DNA from: Arsenophonus sp048493715 | GTDB taxonomy: Bacteria > Pseudomonadota > Gammaproteobacteria > Enterobacterales > Enterobacteriaceae | NCBI GenBank assembly: GCA_048493715.1 | Contig: JBGDCZ010000005.1 | Span: forward strand, 19,991-83,990 | Direction of reading: 5' to 3' | Length of the DNA stretch: 64,000 bases | Part shown: positions 46,191 through 56,928 of the stretch, piece by piece | Position numbering within the stretch: the first letter of the stretch is position 1 | Layout: each line of letters begins with the position of its first letter | Made by a program: the position numbers and the translations under genes | The notes under the pieces: model-generated | Database searches by the model: none | Told to the model about the DNA's origin: nothing | Seen by the model: the letters and a program-made list of their open reading frames with translations, nothing else

Positions 46191-48776
46191 ATGAGTGACA
46201 TAGCGAGAGAAATTACACCAGTCAATATCGAAGAGGAGCTGAAAAGCTCTTATTTGGATTATGCGATGTCTGTGATTGTTGGACGCGCCCTTCCAGATGT
46301 ACGAGATGGATTAAAACCTGTTCACCGTCGCGTATTATATGCGATGAATGTGTTAGGCAATGATTGGAATAAACCTTATAAAAAATCTGCCCGTGTAGTT
46401 GGTGACGTCATTGGTAAATACCATCCTCATGGTGATAGTGCTGTTTATGATGCAATAGTCCGTCTTGCACAACCTTTTTCAATGCGCTATATGCTAGTCG
46501 ACGGACAAGGTAATTTTGGCTCTGTCGATGGCGACTCTGCTGCAGCGATGCGTTATACTGAAGTACGCATGGCAAAAATTGCCCATGAGTTGTTGGAAGA
46601 TTTAGATAAGGAAACCGTCGATTTTATCCCTAACTATGATGGTACCGAGCAGATCCCTGATGTTATGCCAACCCGAATTCCAAACTTATTGGTTAACGGT
46701 TCTTCGGGTATTGCTGTTGGCATGGCTACCAATATTCCACCTCATAATCTTAGTGAAGTCATCGATGGCTGTCTGGCTTATATCGCTGATGAAAATATTA
46801 GTATTGAAGGATTACTAGAGTATATTCCTGGCCCTGATTTTCCCACCGCCGCTATTATTAATGGTCGTCGTGGTATTATTGACGCATATCGAACGGGGCG
46901 GGGCAAAGTCTATATCCGCGCACGAGCTAACATTGAAGTTGATTATAAGAGCGGTCGTGAAACGATTATTGTCAATGAGATCCCTTATCAGGTTAATAAA
47001 GCACGTTTAATTGAAAAAATTGCTGAACTCGTCAAAGATAAACGTGTTGACGGGATTAGCGCATTGCGAGATGAATCTGATAAAGACGGCATGCGGATTG
47101 TTATTGAAGTCAAACGAGATGCGGTGGCGGAAGTTGTACTCAATAATTTGTATTCTCTCACTCAACTTCAAGTCTCATTTGGCATTAATATGGTTGCTCT
47201 ATGTGATGGTCAGCCTAGCCTTTTAAATTTAAAAGAAATTCTTGAAGCTTTTGTTCGTCACCGCAGAGAGGTGGTCACTCGGCGGACTATTTTTGAATTG
47301 CGTAAAGCGCGTGAGCGTGCTCATATACTGGAAGCACTCGCGGTCGCATTAGCAAATATCGAGCCGATTATTGAGCTTATTCGTCAAGCGCCAACGCCCC
47401 ATGAGGCGAAATTGGCCTTGATTGCACGTCCCTGGAAATTAGGTAATGTTGCTGCCATGTTGGCAAGTGCTGGTGATAACGCTGCACGGCCTGAATGGCT
47501 CGAACCTCAATATGGTGTACGGGATGATCAATATTATTTGACTGAACAGCAAGCTCAGGCAATTCTTGATTTGCGTTTACAAAAATTAACTAGCTTAGAA
47601 CATGACAAAATATTGGATGAATATAGTGAGCTGTTAAAACAGATAGCAGCATTACTATATATATTAACCAGTCCAGAGCGGTTAATGGAAGTTATACGAG
47701 AAGAACTAGAAGCGATTAAACAACAGTATCATGATGTTCGTCGTACGGAAATTACCGAAAATAGTGCAGATATTAATATTGAAGATTTGATTAACCAGGA
47801 AGATGTAGTGGTCACCTTATCACATCAGGGGTATGTCAAATATCAGCCATTATCTGATTACGAAGCACAGCGACGTGGTGGTAAAGGTAAGTCGGCGGCG
47901 CGTATAAAAGAAGAAGATTTTATTGAGCGTTTATTAGTTGCCAATACCCATGACACAATTTTATGCTTTTCTAGCCGTGGGCGTCTTTATTGGATGAAAG
48001 TTTACCAGTTACCAGAATCTAGTCGTGGTGCGCGTGGTCGACCAATAGTTAATTTGTTGCCATTGGAACAAAATGAACGTATTACAGCCATTTTACCGGT
48101 ACGTGAGTTTGATGATGGTCATTATGTGTTTATGGCGACCGCCAGTGGAACAGTTAAAAAGACGTCACTAAAAGATTTTAGTCGCCCTAGAAGCGCAGGG
48201 ATCATTGCAGTTAATCTCAATGAAGGAGATGAACTTATTGGTGTTGATTTAACCGCAGGTAAAAACGAGGTCATGTTGTTCTCTGCTGCTGGTAAAGTTG
48301 TTCGCTTTGCTGAAAATGCGGTTCGTCCTATGGGCCGTACGGCTACGGGTGTTCGAGGTATCAAGTTACAAGCTGGCGATAAAGTCGTTTCATTGATTAT
48401 TCCTCGTGGTGATGGTGATATTTTAACTGTTACAGAAAATGGTTATGGTAAGCGAACTGAACAAAGTGAATACCCAACAAAATCACGTGCTACCCAAGGC
48501 GTTATTTCCATCAAGGTGAGTGAACGTAATGGTAATGTCGTTGGAGCAATTCAGGTTGAAAAAGCCGATCAAATTATGATGATCACTGATGCCGGAACTT
48601 TAGTACGTACCCGTGTTGCAGAGGTTAGCATTGTCGGAAGAAATACGCAGGGCGTTACTTTGATTCGTACTGCCGCGGATGAAAAAGTAGTGGGTTTACA
48701 ACGTGTTGTTGAACCTGAAGAAGATGAAGATGATAACCAAGTTTTAACCGAAAATACTGTTACTGCACAAGTTTAG
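46191..48776 (+). CDS. gyrA: DNA gyrase subunit A
   Basis: GyrA is the breakage-reunion subunit of gyrase, which introduces negative supercoils. I start it at ATG 46191 (MSDIAREITPVNIEEEL, the family N-terminus); an ATG 18 bases earlier adds only MRDSGS. The product has 861 residues (875 in E. coli, shorter in the acidic tail). The active-site Tyr122 is in AAMRYTEVRM. The quinolone-resistance region HPHGDSAVYDAIV keeps Ser83 and Asp87, the drug-sensitive residues. The GyrA box QRRGGKG starts the C-terminal beta-pinwheel. The tail EPEEDEDDNQ remains acidic but short. Frame intact. Confidence 0.97.
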   Translation: MSDIAREITPVNIEEELKSSYLDYAMSVIVGRALPDVRDGLKPVHRRVLYAMNVLGNDWNKPYKKSARVVGDVIGKYHPHGDSAVYDAIVRLAQPFSMRYMLVDGQGNFGSVDGDSAAAMRYTEVRMAKIAHELLEDLDKETVDFIPNYDGTEQIPDVMPTRIPNLLVNGSSGIAVGMATNIPPHNLSEVIDGCLAYIADENISIEGLLEYIPGPDFPTAAIINGRRGIIDAYRTGRGKVYIRARANIEVDYKSGRETIIVNEIPYQVNKARLIEKIAELVKDKRVDGISALRDESDKDGMRIVIEVKRDAVAEVVLNNLYSLTQLQVSFGINMVALCDGQPSLLNLKEILEAFVRHRREVVTRRTIFELRKARERAHILEALAVALANIEPIIELIRQAPTPHEAKLALIARPWKLGNVAAMLASAGDNAARPEWLEPQYGVRDDQYYLTEQQAQAILDLRLQKLTSLEHDKILDEYSELLKQIAALLYILTSPERLMEVIREELEAIKQQYHDVRRTEITENSADINIEDLINQEDVVVTLSHQGYVKYQPLSDYEAQRRGGKGKSAARIKEEDFIERLLVANTHDTILCFSSRGRLYWMKVYQLPESSRGARGRPIVNLLPLEQNERITAILPVREFDDGHYVFMATASGTVKKTSLKDFSRPRSAGIIAVNLNEGDELIGVDLTAGKNEVMLFSAAGKVVRFAENAVRPMGRTATGVRGIKLQAGDKVVSLIIPRGDGDILTVTENGYGKRTEQSEYPTKSRATQGVISIKVSERNGNVVGAIQVEKADQIMMITDAGTLVRTRVAEVSIVGRNTQGVTLIRTAADEKVVGLQRVVEPEEDEDDNQVLTENTVTAQV

Positions 48777-48962
48777 CCTGATATCAATAGTGTAGAAAAT
48801 CTTTCGCTTAATGAATGATCGCTTGTTTTTGTTTCAGCGTGCACGTTAGGTGCCCGTTTTTATGGTTTATGTCAATTTACCATTAGTGATAACTTTTTAT
48901 TATTCTGCTTATCGTATATGCTTTACTATTGATACGCTTCTTTAATATAGTTAGGATAGTGT

Positions 48963-51815
48963 TTGAGATATATATCTTCATTTAGAGCGTCATTGAAAAT
49001 TTCTCGCTATTTGTTCCGAACACTCGGAGTTATGCTATGGGTGATGGGAGCTGTAATTACACTTTTTTATCTATTTAATATTTTTAATGAAGTTAAATCT
49101 GATATTCGCCAACAGTATTATTCTACTTATGACAGTATGGTGGATTATGTGCGCTATACCGATAAAGTATTGCGCTCAATCCAATATATGGTAGATAGCC
49201 ATATCGAAAAATTGGTGCTGGATCCTAATTATAAGCCAGTGCTACCTAAGCAACTTAATATCAATTATTTACCCTTAATTGCGGATGCTAATTGTAATAA
49301 ATTGCGTGAAACATCCCAAAAATACTTATTTGTATTTAATCAGTTATTTTCTTTTTGGCGCACTAACTTAGTGCCACCACAAGGATTAAAAACGGTTTTT
49401 ATTGTTGGCCCAGAAAGTAAATGTATGATTGATCTCACCATCCGCAACAGTACTACCAGTGTCGAAACATTAAAAAAAATAATCCATGAAAATATGTGCA
49501 CTTATATGAGTCTGAGAGCACAGGGCAGAGAGCAAAATATTTATTGGATCACACCCGCTACAGGTACTGATAATGGTTCTTTCTATGTATTAGCGCCTAT
49601 TTATGTTAAAGGTACTTTATTTGGTTTAATTGGTTTAGAGCGCTCAATACGCTTGGAACAATTTAATTTACGCTATGATAGACCAATTAGTACGTTTGTT
49701 TTAGATGCGAATAATAGATTAATATTACATTTTCCTAATGATAGTGATTTAAGATCTGATGATTATGTTTATCAGTTAGAACCCCAATATTTCGGCTATG
49801 ATAATGATTTTAGTCGATTGATTTTAAAAGAGCGGTTATTACCTTCATTATTAAATGTAGTTTTTTCTGTTCCTATTAGGAATATTCTTAATGAATTTAA
49901 GTTGTCTATTATAAATGGCATTTTGCTAAATATAATCTCATTTATTTTAATTACTTTTTTGATCTGGTTATTAGAAAGAAAGATGTTATTACTAGCAGAA
50001 AATAATGCTATTCGTTTAGAGGAGCACGAACAATTTAATCATAAAATAGTGGCCTCAGCGCCTGTCGGGATCATTATTTTACGCCTAGTTGATGGTGTTA
50101 ATATATTGAGTAATGAGCTTGCCTATGATTATTTTCGTTTATTAAGCCATGATGATAAAAGCCGTATCCTATCAATTATCCGGGATAAATCTAGTAGCTA
50201 TATTGATGTTGTGACAACCAGTCATACACATTTACAAATAAGCTATGTTATTTCGCGCTATCAAAATAAAGAAGTTGCTATTTGTGTTTTGGTTGATATT
50301 AGTGCCCGAGTTCAGATGGAGAAGTCTTTACATAATATGGCGCAAGCATCAGAACAAGCTAACCAAGCCAAATCTATGTTTTTGGCAACGGTTAGCCATG
50401 AATTGCGTACGCCGCTATACGGTATCATCGGTAATTTAGAGTTATTGCAATCCTATGAATTACCTATGCAGGCTGATCGTCTTTTAACAACTATGGATCA
50501 CTCATCTTCCTTATTATTAAAAATTATTAATGATATTTTAGATTTTTCAAAAATTGAATCTAAACAACTTAATATTGATCCTGCACCATTTAATTGTCGC
50601 GAAGTTATTTCATTAATTGTTTCTAATTATATTCCACTTATAGGTAAAAAGGGCCTTTCTATTTATTACTATATTGCACCTAATGTACCGGATATTATTA
50701 ATGCAGATTCTGTTCGTGTGCAACAAATTATTTCTAATATTCTAAGCAATGCAATTAAGTTTACAAAAACAGGGTTTATTCTTTTAAATGTTTTTATAAG
50801 AGATTTTTATATTTATATTGGAATTAGGGATACTGGAATTGGTATTCCTGATAATATATTAATGCAACTTTTTGATCCTTTTTTTCAGATTAAAGTTAAT
50901 AATGAAAGTTTTTCCCAAGGAACTGGTTTGGGACTACCTATTTGTGAAAAATTAATTAATTTAATGGATGGTGATATTGAAGTTAACAGTCAGGTAGGTA
51001 TAGGTAGTAGTTTTACGGTTAGGTTACCTCTATTTGAGAGTGAATATATCAATTGTCAGCAACCAGAATATCGGCAAAATTTTCGTATTGGTTTATATTT
51101 TTTAAATCATTATTTGCGAGATTATCTACAAACTTATTTAAACTACAATGGCTTTAATATAATTAAAGTTTGGGATGAACACAGTAAAGATCAAATTTAT
51201 GATTTGATTATTACCGATTACGAAGGCTTGAAATCCGAATGTAAATTTATGCTTAGACTATTTTCAACATTTATCGGTGAACCACTAGAATATTCGAAAA
51301 ATGATTGGGTTCATAATACTTACCAACTTGATAAGTTAGATAGTTTTATTGATCAATTAGTGATGGACAATTGTGAGCAACAAGTGGTCAATCAATCGCC
51401 AGTAATGTCACAAGCAGATAAAAAACTATGTTGTCTTACGGTATTAATTGTTGATGATCATCCAATTAATCGAAGTTTACTTGCAGATCAGCTGAAGTCG
51501 ATAGGATTTAATATAGCACTGGCTGAAGATGGATTAATTGCTTTGGATTATGTCCGACAAAAAAATATAGATATTGTTTTGACGGATGTAAATATGCCTA
51601 ATCTTGATGGCTATGGTTTGGCAAAGTTAATTCGCGAAGAAGGTTATTCTATACCGATCGTTGCTTTAACTGCAAATGCAATGGCAGATGAAAAGCAGCG
51701 TTGCCTAAGTGTAGGAATGAATGATTGTCTATTTAAACCCGTTACATTAAAAAAATTAAAGCAATCGCTGTTAAAGTATTGTGATGCTAACATAGTTAGC
51801 AATGCAAGAAGATAA
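48963..51815 (+). CDS. rcsC: Hybrid sensor kinase RcsC
   Basis: RcsC is the inner-membrane hybrid kinase that passes phosphate through its receiver domain to RcsD and RcsB. The 950 residues equal the E. coli length (949). I accept the TTG start at 48963 because AGGA lies six bases upstream and the peptide RYISSFRASLKISRYLF matches the family N-terminus; the next ATG would remove the first membrane segment. Two membrane helices (about 22-42 and 315-335) flank the periplasmic domain. The kinase part has the phospho-His motif ATVSHELRTPLYGIIGN and ATPase boxes IRDTGIGIP and GTGLGLPICEKL. The receiver aspartate is in IDIVLTDVNMPNLDGYG. Confidence 0.95.
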   Translation: MRYISSFRASLKISRYLFRTLGVMLWVMGAVITLFYLFNIFNEVKSDIRQQYYSTYDSMVDYVRYTDKVLRSIQYMVDSHIEKLVLDPNYKPVLPKQLNINYLPLIADANCNKLRETSQKYLFVFNQLFSFWRTNLVPPQGLKTVFIVGPESKCMIDLTIRNSTTSVETLKKIIHENMCTYMSLRAQGREQNIYWITPATGTDNGSFYVLAPIYVKGTLFGLIGLERSIRLEQFNLRYDRPISTFVLDANNRLILHFPNDSDLRSDDYVYQLEPQYFGYDNDFSRLILKERLLPSLLNVVFSVPIRNILNEFKLSIINGILLNIISFILITFLIWLLERKMLLLAENNAIRLEEHEQFNHKIVASAPVGIIILRLVDGVNILSNELAYDYFRLLSHDDKSRILSIIRDKSSSYIDVVTTSHTHLQISYVISRYQNKEVAICVLVDISARVQMEKSLHNMAQASEQANQAKSMFLATVSHELRTPLYGIIGNLELLQSYELPMQADRLLTTMDHSSSLLLKIINDILDFSKIESKQLNIDPAPFNCREVISLIVSNYIPLIGKKGLSIYYYIAPNVPDIINADSVRVQQIISNILSNAIKFTKTGFILLNVFIRDFYIYIGIRDTGIGIPDNILMQLFDPFFQIKVNNESFSQGTGLGLPICEKLINLMDGDIEVNSQVGIGSSFTVRLPLFESEYINCQQPEYRQNFRIGLYFLNHYLRDYLQTYLNYNGFNIIKVWDEHSKDQIYDLIITDYEGLKSECKFMLRLFSTFIGEPLEYSKNDWVHNTYQLDKLDSFIDQLVMDNCEQQVVNQSPVMSQADKKLCCLTVLIVDDHPINRSLLADQLKSIGFNIALAEDGLIALDYVRQKNIDIVLTDVNMPNLDGYGLAKLIREEGYSIPIVALTANAMADEKQRCLSVGMNDCLFKPVTLKKLKQSLLKYCDANIVSNARR

Positions 51816-51938
51816 TAATTAAGTATTATTTTACTATTCAAATGATTACTTATCTATGATATCCAAATGGAAAACCGATTCATCTTATTTTATTGTGCAT
51901 AAAATTGGGATCAATCAGTTTTTATTTACCCAACATTA

Positions 51939-52586
51939 TTAATTAATTTCTTTCTCAATGGTTACTGAAGAAAGATAATTCAACAGTGCTATATCATTTT
52001 CAACACCAAGCTTTAGCATTGCCGATTTTTTTTGGCTACTAATTGTTTTAATGCTTCGGTTGAGTTTTTTTGCAATTTCAGTGACTAAAAAGCCTTCTGC
52101 AAATAAACGCAAAACTTCGCTTTCTTTTGGTGATAAACGTTTGTCACCATAACCGTTAGCATTAACTTTTTCTAATAATTTTGATACATTCTCAGGAGTG
52201 AATTTTTTTCCTTTCTGCAAGGCGGATAATGCCTTGGGTAAGTCAGCAGGTGCGCCTTGCTTCAAAACAATACCTTCAATATCTAAATCTAACACAGTAC
52301 TTAATATCGCAGGATTATTATTCATAGTAAGTACAATGATTGATAGATTAGGGTAGTGACGTTTAATGTATTTAATTAATGTAATTCCATCGCCATATTT
52401 ATCACCAGGCATTGAAAGATCAGTAATTAGAATATCTGCATTAAGTTTGGCTATGTTATTGATAAGGGATGTGGAATCTTCAAATTGACCAACCAAATTA
52501 ATTCCCTCGATTTGTTCAAGAGATTTTCGTATACCAAATAGTACAATAGGATGATCATCAGCGATAATAACATTAAGGTTATTCAT
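51939..52586 (-). CDS. rcsB: Response regulator RcsB
   Basis: RcsB is the DNA-binding output of the Rcs phosphorelay, controlling capsule, motility and envelope genes. It has 215 residues (216 in E. coli). The receiver domain starts NVIIADDHPIVLFGI, with phosphoacceptor Asp56 in ILITDLSMPG. The LuxR-type helix-turn-helix is near residues 150-205: LSPKESEVLRLFAEGFLVTE and KKLNRSIKTISSQKKSAMLK. It follows rcsD by one base on the same strand and faces rcsC convergently, the standard layout. Frame intact. Confidence 0.97.
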   Translation of the reverse strand: MNNLNVIIADDHPIVLFGIRKSLEQIEGINLVGQFEDSTSLINNIAKLNADILITDLSMPGDKYGDGITLIKYIKRHYPNLSIIVLTMNNNPAILSTVLDLDIEGIVLKQGAPADLPKALSALQKGKKFTPENVSKLLEKVNANGYGDKRLSPKESEVLRLFAEGFLVTEIAKKLNRSIKTISSQKKSAMLKLGVENDIALLNYLSSVTIEKEIN

Positions 52587-52587
52587 T

Positions 52588-55293
52588 TTATTGGTTACCC
52601 TCTGGCATTAGTTTTTTGATAAAAATATCAATGTTCCTAATGCTATTTAAAATCTCAAATTCATTATTATCTGCTATGTGCTGTTCTAATTGTTCACATG
52701 CTTTTTTAAGAAGCTCAAAGTTTAGCATAGCAAAAACACCTTTTAGTCTATGTGCTGTATCTTTTAGTTTTTTTAAGTCGCCATTTTCTTGGTTAGTATA
52801 CAGCTTATTAATATCTATAGGTACTGTGGTAAGGAATAAATTACGATAGTCACTATCAGAAAGCTCTTTTTTATAATCCTCAAGGATTATAGGGTCTGAA
52901 TTATTGGCTTGATTGATGATAGTGAATATTGATTTATCTGTTGATTCATGATCAGTCATCAAATTATCTTCGATTAAGATGGAGATAGCATTAATAAGCG
53001 CATCATTAAAATTGAAATTACACTTTATCAAATTTTGTCTGATTACCTTATAATCAATAATATTATCAACAAGATAAATTGTTGGTTTGTCATGTTCTGT
53101 TTTCTGATCAGTCATAAATAAATCATATGATGAATGATGATTATTTTTAGATATATCAGAATAATGAGCACTATAGGTCATTAAATGCTGCTGGGTAATT
53201 TTATGAATTTCAGGATTTTTAATATCAAGAAGTATATTAATACCATCAAGAAGCGGTGAAGATTTCGAGCTCTGTTCATTTTCTAATTCTAAGGGTAAGG
53301 TCACGGTATAATGAGCTCCGATCCCTACTTTGCTTTTTATAAAGAATTCGCCTTGCATACGTTGGCATAGCTGATGGCAGAGATAAAATGTCATTCCCGA
53401 ATTGGATAAGGTTCCATCATTATTTGTTGAGCTAGCAAAAGGTATGTGGATATTGGCCAGATCCATTGCATTAAGTCCTACACCACTATCAATGATTTCA
53501 AAAGATAAGTGTTTGTTTTCATAGTTTACAATCACAGTAATTTTGCCAAAATTAGTTGTATTAATTGAATAGCTTAATAATAGTGAAATTATCTTGAATA
53601 AGGCATTATGATTTATAGTAAAATATTGTTCAGAATTTAAATTGTTATGATAGTAAAGCGAAAGACCCTTATTAATAATGAGTGTTATTTTTTCTTTCAG
53701 TATTTTATTCATCATTTCAGTGATGACGATAGGTTTAAACTCACCTGGTTGCTCTGTTTTCCATTTGCCAGATTCAATAGTATTAAGTAGGGCAATGTTT
53801 TCTATCCAGTTAGAAATATAATAAGTCCTAACTAATAGTTCATTAATAAAATATTTTATTTTACTCTTGTCTGATGTTTCTCTCAGTTGATAAATAAGTG
53901 CGTCAATTTCTACAATCGGAGTTTGGATCTCTTTACACATATTCGCTAACATTGAGCGTCGTACCTGAATATTTTTTTCATGCTCTTTTTGGGCCATTAG
54001 TAATTTTTTATTTGTTAGTGCTTCTTTATCTTGATCATGAATAAAAAACATATAAGTATTATCTAATAATTGGCTATTAATTAATTTTATTTCATAGATA
54101 GTGTCTTCAATTGAAATCTGAATAGAACCGTGATGTTGGATGGCCATATCGCGAATACGTATTAAATCCATATGAGGTAGAAGTAATTCAGCAATCCCAT
54201 TACTCATAATTTTGCGATTGGTTGAGAAATTATAAAGTAGAAAACCGATAGGTATATTTGAAATAATGTAGTTACTAATTGTGTTTGTAATTTGTATTTC
54301 ATGAAACATATTTTGGTTAGGGGCAATAAAACGCGTTCTAATATATAAACTGCCAGCGATAGAAATAGTGGTAAAAAGACAAATAGCAATTATGGCCCAC
54401 AAGTTATTATATAAAAGATCCCATAAAATATCCTTAATCGGTAGTTGATAGGACAGCTTATAAACCGTTCCGAGTATAGGTTGTGTAAATTGTAATGATA
54501 GACCATTAAATTCAATATCACCCTGATTTCCTTTGTTATGTATTATGTCATTTGATGGGGTAATTGATAAATATTCAGGATTAGTGTTTTTTGAAAGTAA
54601 TAAACATATTGGTAACTCAAAGGTTATAATGGTAGTTAATTGGCCTGGTGAGTTAAACATGGTGCGATAAGTATAATAATATGAATTATCTGGACGAGTA
54701 CGCCGAATATTAGATAGACTTTCTCGTTTATCTATTGCTGAAGATAGAGACAACATTTCGGAGCGTTTTTCTTCAGAGGTTAAAGTTAAATAGCTCTCTT
54801 TATAGCGTATTTCGGGCTTTAAAATCGAATGGGTAGTTACTAGTAACAGTGTATTATCCTGACCATTAAGATAGTACATAGAGCTATATTCATTTTTAGC
54901 TCCCCATATTATGCCCATATAGTTTGATAATTTATGGGCTAGATTGATATTCGCATTATTTTGTCGCCCAAAAATAATTGTATCGACATGTCGCTCATAG
55001 TTATTGATCCAAAAAACATCAGGGCGCAGTTTAATCGGTGCGGGGGCATTACTCTTAATTTCATTTTCGCCATCATTAGCAATATAATAGAGTTGATTTG
55101 CATAATACCTATAATCTTCAATTTCATATTCAAGTTTCTTGGTGATGTTACTGAGCGCATTTTGACTGTTATTAATCCAATTATGAAAATAATTATAGGC
55201 AAATAGAATTAACAACAATACCAGTGAGCTGATAAACATTATAAAAAAGTATGCTAGCGATGAAAGTTGTAAAGTTTGTTGTTTATAATCCAT
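52588..55293 (-). CDS. rcsD: Phosphotransfer protein RcsD
   Basis: RcsD is the membrane-bound histidine phosphotransfer protein linking RcsC to RcsB. The 901 residues (890 in E. coli) include two membrane helices (about 12-32 and 300-320) around a periplasmic domain, a degenerate kinase-like middle (LPLELENEQ, GVGLNAMDLANIHIPFAS) and a C-terminal HPt domain with the phosphorylatable histidine in KDTAHRLKGVFAMLNF. The periplasmic and middle parts are divergent and AT-shifted, but the frame is unbroken. It heads the rcsD-rcsB operon; the AT-rich 207 bases to tRNA-Ser upstream would hold its promoter. Confidence 0.95.
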   Translation of the reverse strand: MDYKQQTLQLSSLAYFFIMFISSLVLLLILFAYNYFHNWINNSQNALSNITKKLEYEIEDYRYYANQLYYIANDGENEIKSNAPAPIKLRPDVFWINNYERHVDTIIFGRQNNANINLAHKLSNYMGIIWGAKNEYSSMYYLNGQDNTLLLVTTHSILKPEIRYKESYLTLTSEEKRSEMLSLSSAIDKRESLSNIRRTRPDNSYYYTYRTMFNSPGQLTTIITFELPICLLLSKNTNPEYLSITPSNDIIHNKGNQGDIEFNGLSLQFTQPILGTVYKLSYQLPIKDILWDLLYNNLWAIIAICLFTTISIAGSLYIRTRFIAPNQNMFHEIQITNTISNYIISNIPIGFLLYNFSTNRKIMSNGIAELLLPHMDLIRIRDMAIQHHGSIQISIEDTIYEIKLINSQLLDNTYMFFIHDQDKEALTNKKLLMAQKEHEKNIQVRRSMLANMCKEIQTPIVEIDALIYQLRETSDKSKIKYFINELLVRTYYISNWIENIALLNTIESGKWKTEQPGEFKPIVITEMMNKILKEKITLIINKGLSLYYHNNLNSEQYFTINHNALFKIISLLLSYSINTTNFGKITVIVNYENKHLSFEIIDSGVGLNAMDLANIHIPFASSTNNDGTLSNSGMTFYLCHQLCQRMQGEFFIKSKVGIGAHYTVTLPLELENEQSSKSSPLLDGINILLDIKNPEIHKITQQHLMTYSAHYSDISKNNHHSSYDLFMTDQKTEHDKPTIYLVDNIIDYKVIRQNLIKCNFNFNDALINAISILIEDNLMTDHESTDKSIFTIINQANNSDPIILEDYKKELSDSDYRNLFLTTVPIDINKLYTNQENGDLKKLKDTAHRLKGVFAMLNFELLKKACEQLEQHIADNNEFEILNSIRNIDIFIKKLMPEGNQ

Positions 55294-55500
55294 TGGTAGA
55301 AGAGGTGCCTTTTTATCAAACTAGAAGAAAAAATCAGTATTTTTGTTACTATTTAAACATTATTGTCTTATTATTTTAACAGGTAATCTCTCATAGTATA
55401 ATTTTGGTGATCAAACTTTAAACAATTAATGAAAAAAATGGTATTTTTTAAAATTAGGGTCTAGACAAGGTCATCACATTTCGCCATAATTCCGTGCCAT

Positions 55501-55588
<88 letters not shown>

Positions 55589-55594
55589 AATTTC

Positions 55595-55622
55595 GCCGGC
55601 TTAGCTCAGGTAGCCGGCACCA
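55595..55622 (+). pseudogene. tRNA-Thr(UGU) remnant with internal deletion; left attachment site
   Basis: GCCGGCTTAGCTCAG (55595-55609) equals the 5' acceptor and D-arm start of an enterobacterial tRNA-Thr(UGU). It is joined directly to GTAGCCGGCACCA (55610-55622), the 3' acceptor strand with CCA. About 48 bases, including the anticodon and T-arm, are gone, so no functional tRNA can form. The 3' part plus CAATTAA recurs at 59930-59947, marking this as the left junction of an integrated island. Confidence 0.8.
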
Positions 55623-55689
55623 ATTAATTCAATGGGTCATCTAGCTTTAGATGATCTCATTGAAGTTTATTTGTGACATATTTGTGTCA

Positions 55690-56168
55690 TTTACATCCGT
55701 GGGAGCATCGATTTTTTAGCATGCTCGGTCAGATGGTTTGGTGCTAGGTGAGCATACCTCCGCACCATTTCAATTGACTCCCAGCCACCTGTTTCTAGTA
55801 ATGCTGATAATGTGACACACAGATTGTGCTAACCAGATAGTCCATGTGTGTCTTAAATCATGGAAACGAAAATTTTCAATTCCCGTTCGGTTTAATACTG
55901 TTTTCAAGCGGTGTTGTCATTAACGCGTATTTTCCTTACTTTTTCTGTTGGTGTTCTATCAGCTTTCTATCAGCTCTATACAATGCTTCTGTATGCACGA
56001 AAACACAATCAGGATGGATCCAGGCAACTTTTCTTTGTAAGTCAATTTGTTACCATGCAAGATTAAGGATGTAGATCTTCTTAATCCAGTTGCTAGGACA
56101 AACATAACAACTGTTATAATAATTATTTGCAGTGCTGTCTGATACTTTATATTGCTAGAGTGTCTCAT
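55690..56168 (-). pseudogene. Tyrosine recombinase (phage/island integrase) C-terminal remnant
   Basis: On the minus strand FVLATGLRRS contains the first catalytic Arg. After frame changes, HPDCVFVHTEALYRADRK follows, then GIENFRFHDLRHTW with the HxxR box. GGWESIEMVRRYAHLAPNHL follows another frame change and carries the catalytic tyrosine in RRYAHL. The N-terminal half is missing. These motifs are characteristic of island and P4-like/lambdoid integrases. It is the expected integrase of the tRNA-Thr island, but too damaged to act. Confidence 0.88.
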
Positions 56169-56928
56169 GCCAGAATTAAATCATATTTTTTCATTATCTC
56201 TTGCCTATAAAAAACCTGCCGATGTAGGTATTGAGTTTGCTATTAAGATAGCTAGATTTTAACTAAATATTTTTCTACTTCATATAAAAATAATAAAATC
56301 GATAAATTATGTTATTAGGTTAAAATTTTGGTCTAAATAGGAATTTTGATATTAACCTATTGTTATAGTTATATATTATGTTGTAGAATCATTGCCTACT
56401 GCCACATAGGCAGCTTAGAAAGACTTGATCAGATGGCATTTTATTTATAGAAGTTAATATATTTCTCACTCAAGACTTACGGCTAATTGTTTTTCTGGCA
56501 AATTCAGAAATTTAAAATTTGTAAATAAATAATGGTTGATAGTGGATAATGAGAATTAAATAAATTTAAAACAATAAATTAAATCATATTTTTGTACACT
56601 AAAACTTTCTTTTTTGATTAAAATGGTCAGATTAAGTTAAAACTAATTCAGATTAATCTTAAACAAAAATACTCATCTGCTATTGGTTAAATTCTTTTCT
56701 AATTAATTTCGCCCACAAAAAAGTGGGCTAAATTATCCCTCACTAATAAATGTAATTACCCTCAATAACATATGGTTCAATAGGTTGAAACACAAACCTT
56801 GTTAGTTATGAGTAAAAAGACAAGGAGCATTTTATATTAACTGTAGAGAATATATTGAGTTTTGTAACCATAAATTTTACCCATCTTCGATATAGCTTTT
56901 TTCCAAACATATTTATTATGTTTTTAGA
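56169..56928. other. Non-coding, AT-rich part of the tRNA-Thr island
   Basis: About 760 bases with no supported gene. The left edge presumably contained the integrase N-terminus. I see one stem-loop (56711-56728) and otherwise low-complexity AT-rich sequence. Confidence 0.5.
56711..56728. other. Stem-loop downstream of the PipB-like pseudogene
   Basis: GCCCAC and GTGGGC pair across a loop of six A residues, and flanking AATTT/AAATT extend the stem around one mismatch. It lies about 200 bases beyond the minus-strand pseudogene. There is no clear T-run on either strand, so terminator function is only possible. Confidence 0.4.

Noticed and set aside
46191..48776. Quinolone-resistance change in gyrA
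   Set aside because: Ser83 and Asp87 equivalents are both the sensitive residues.
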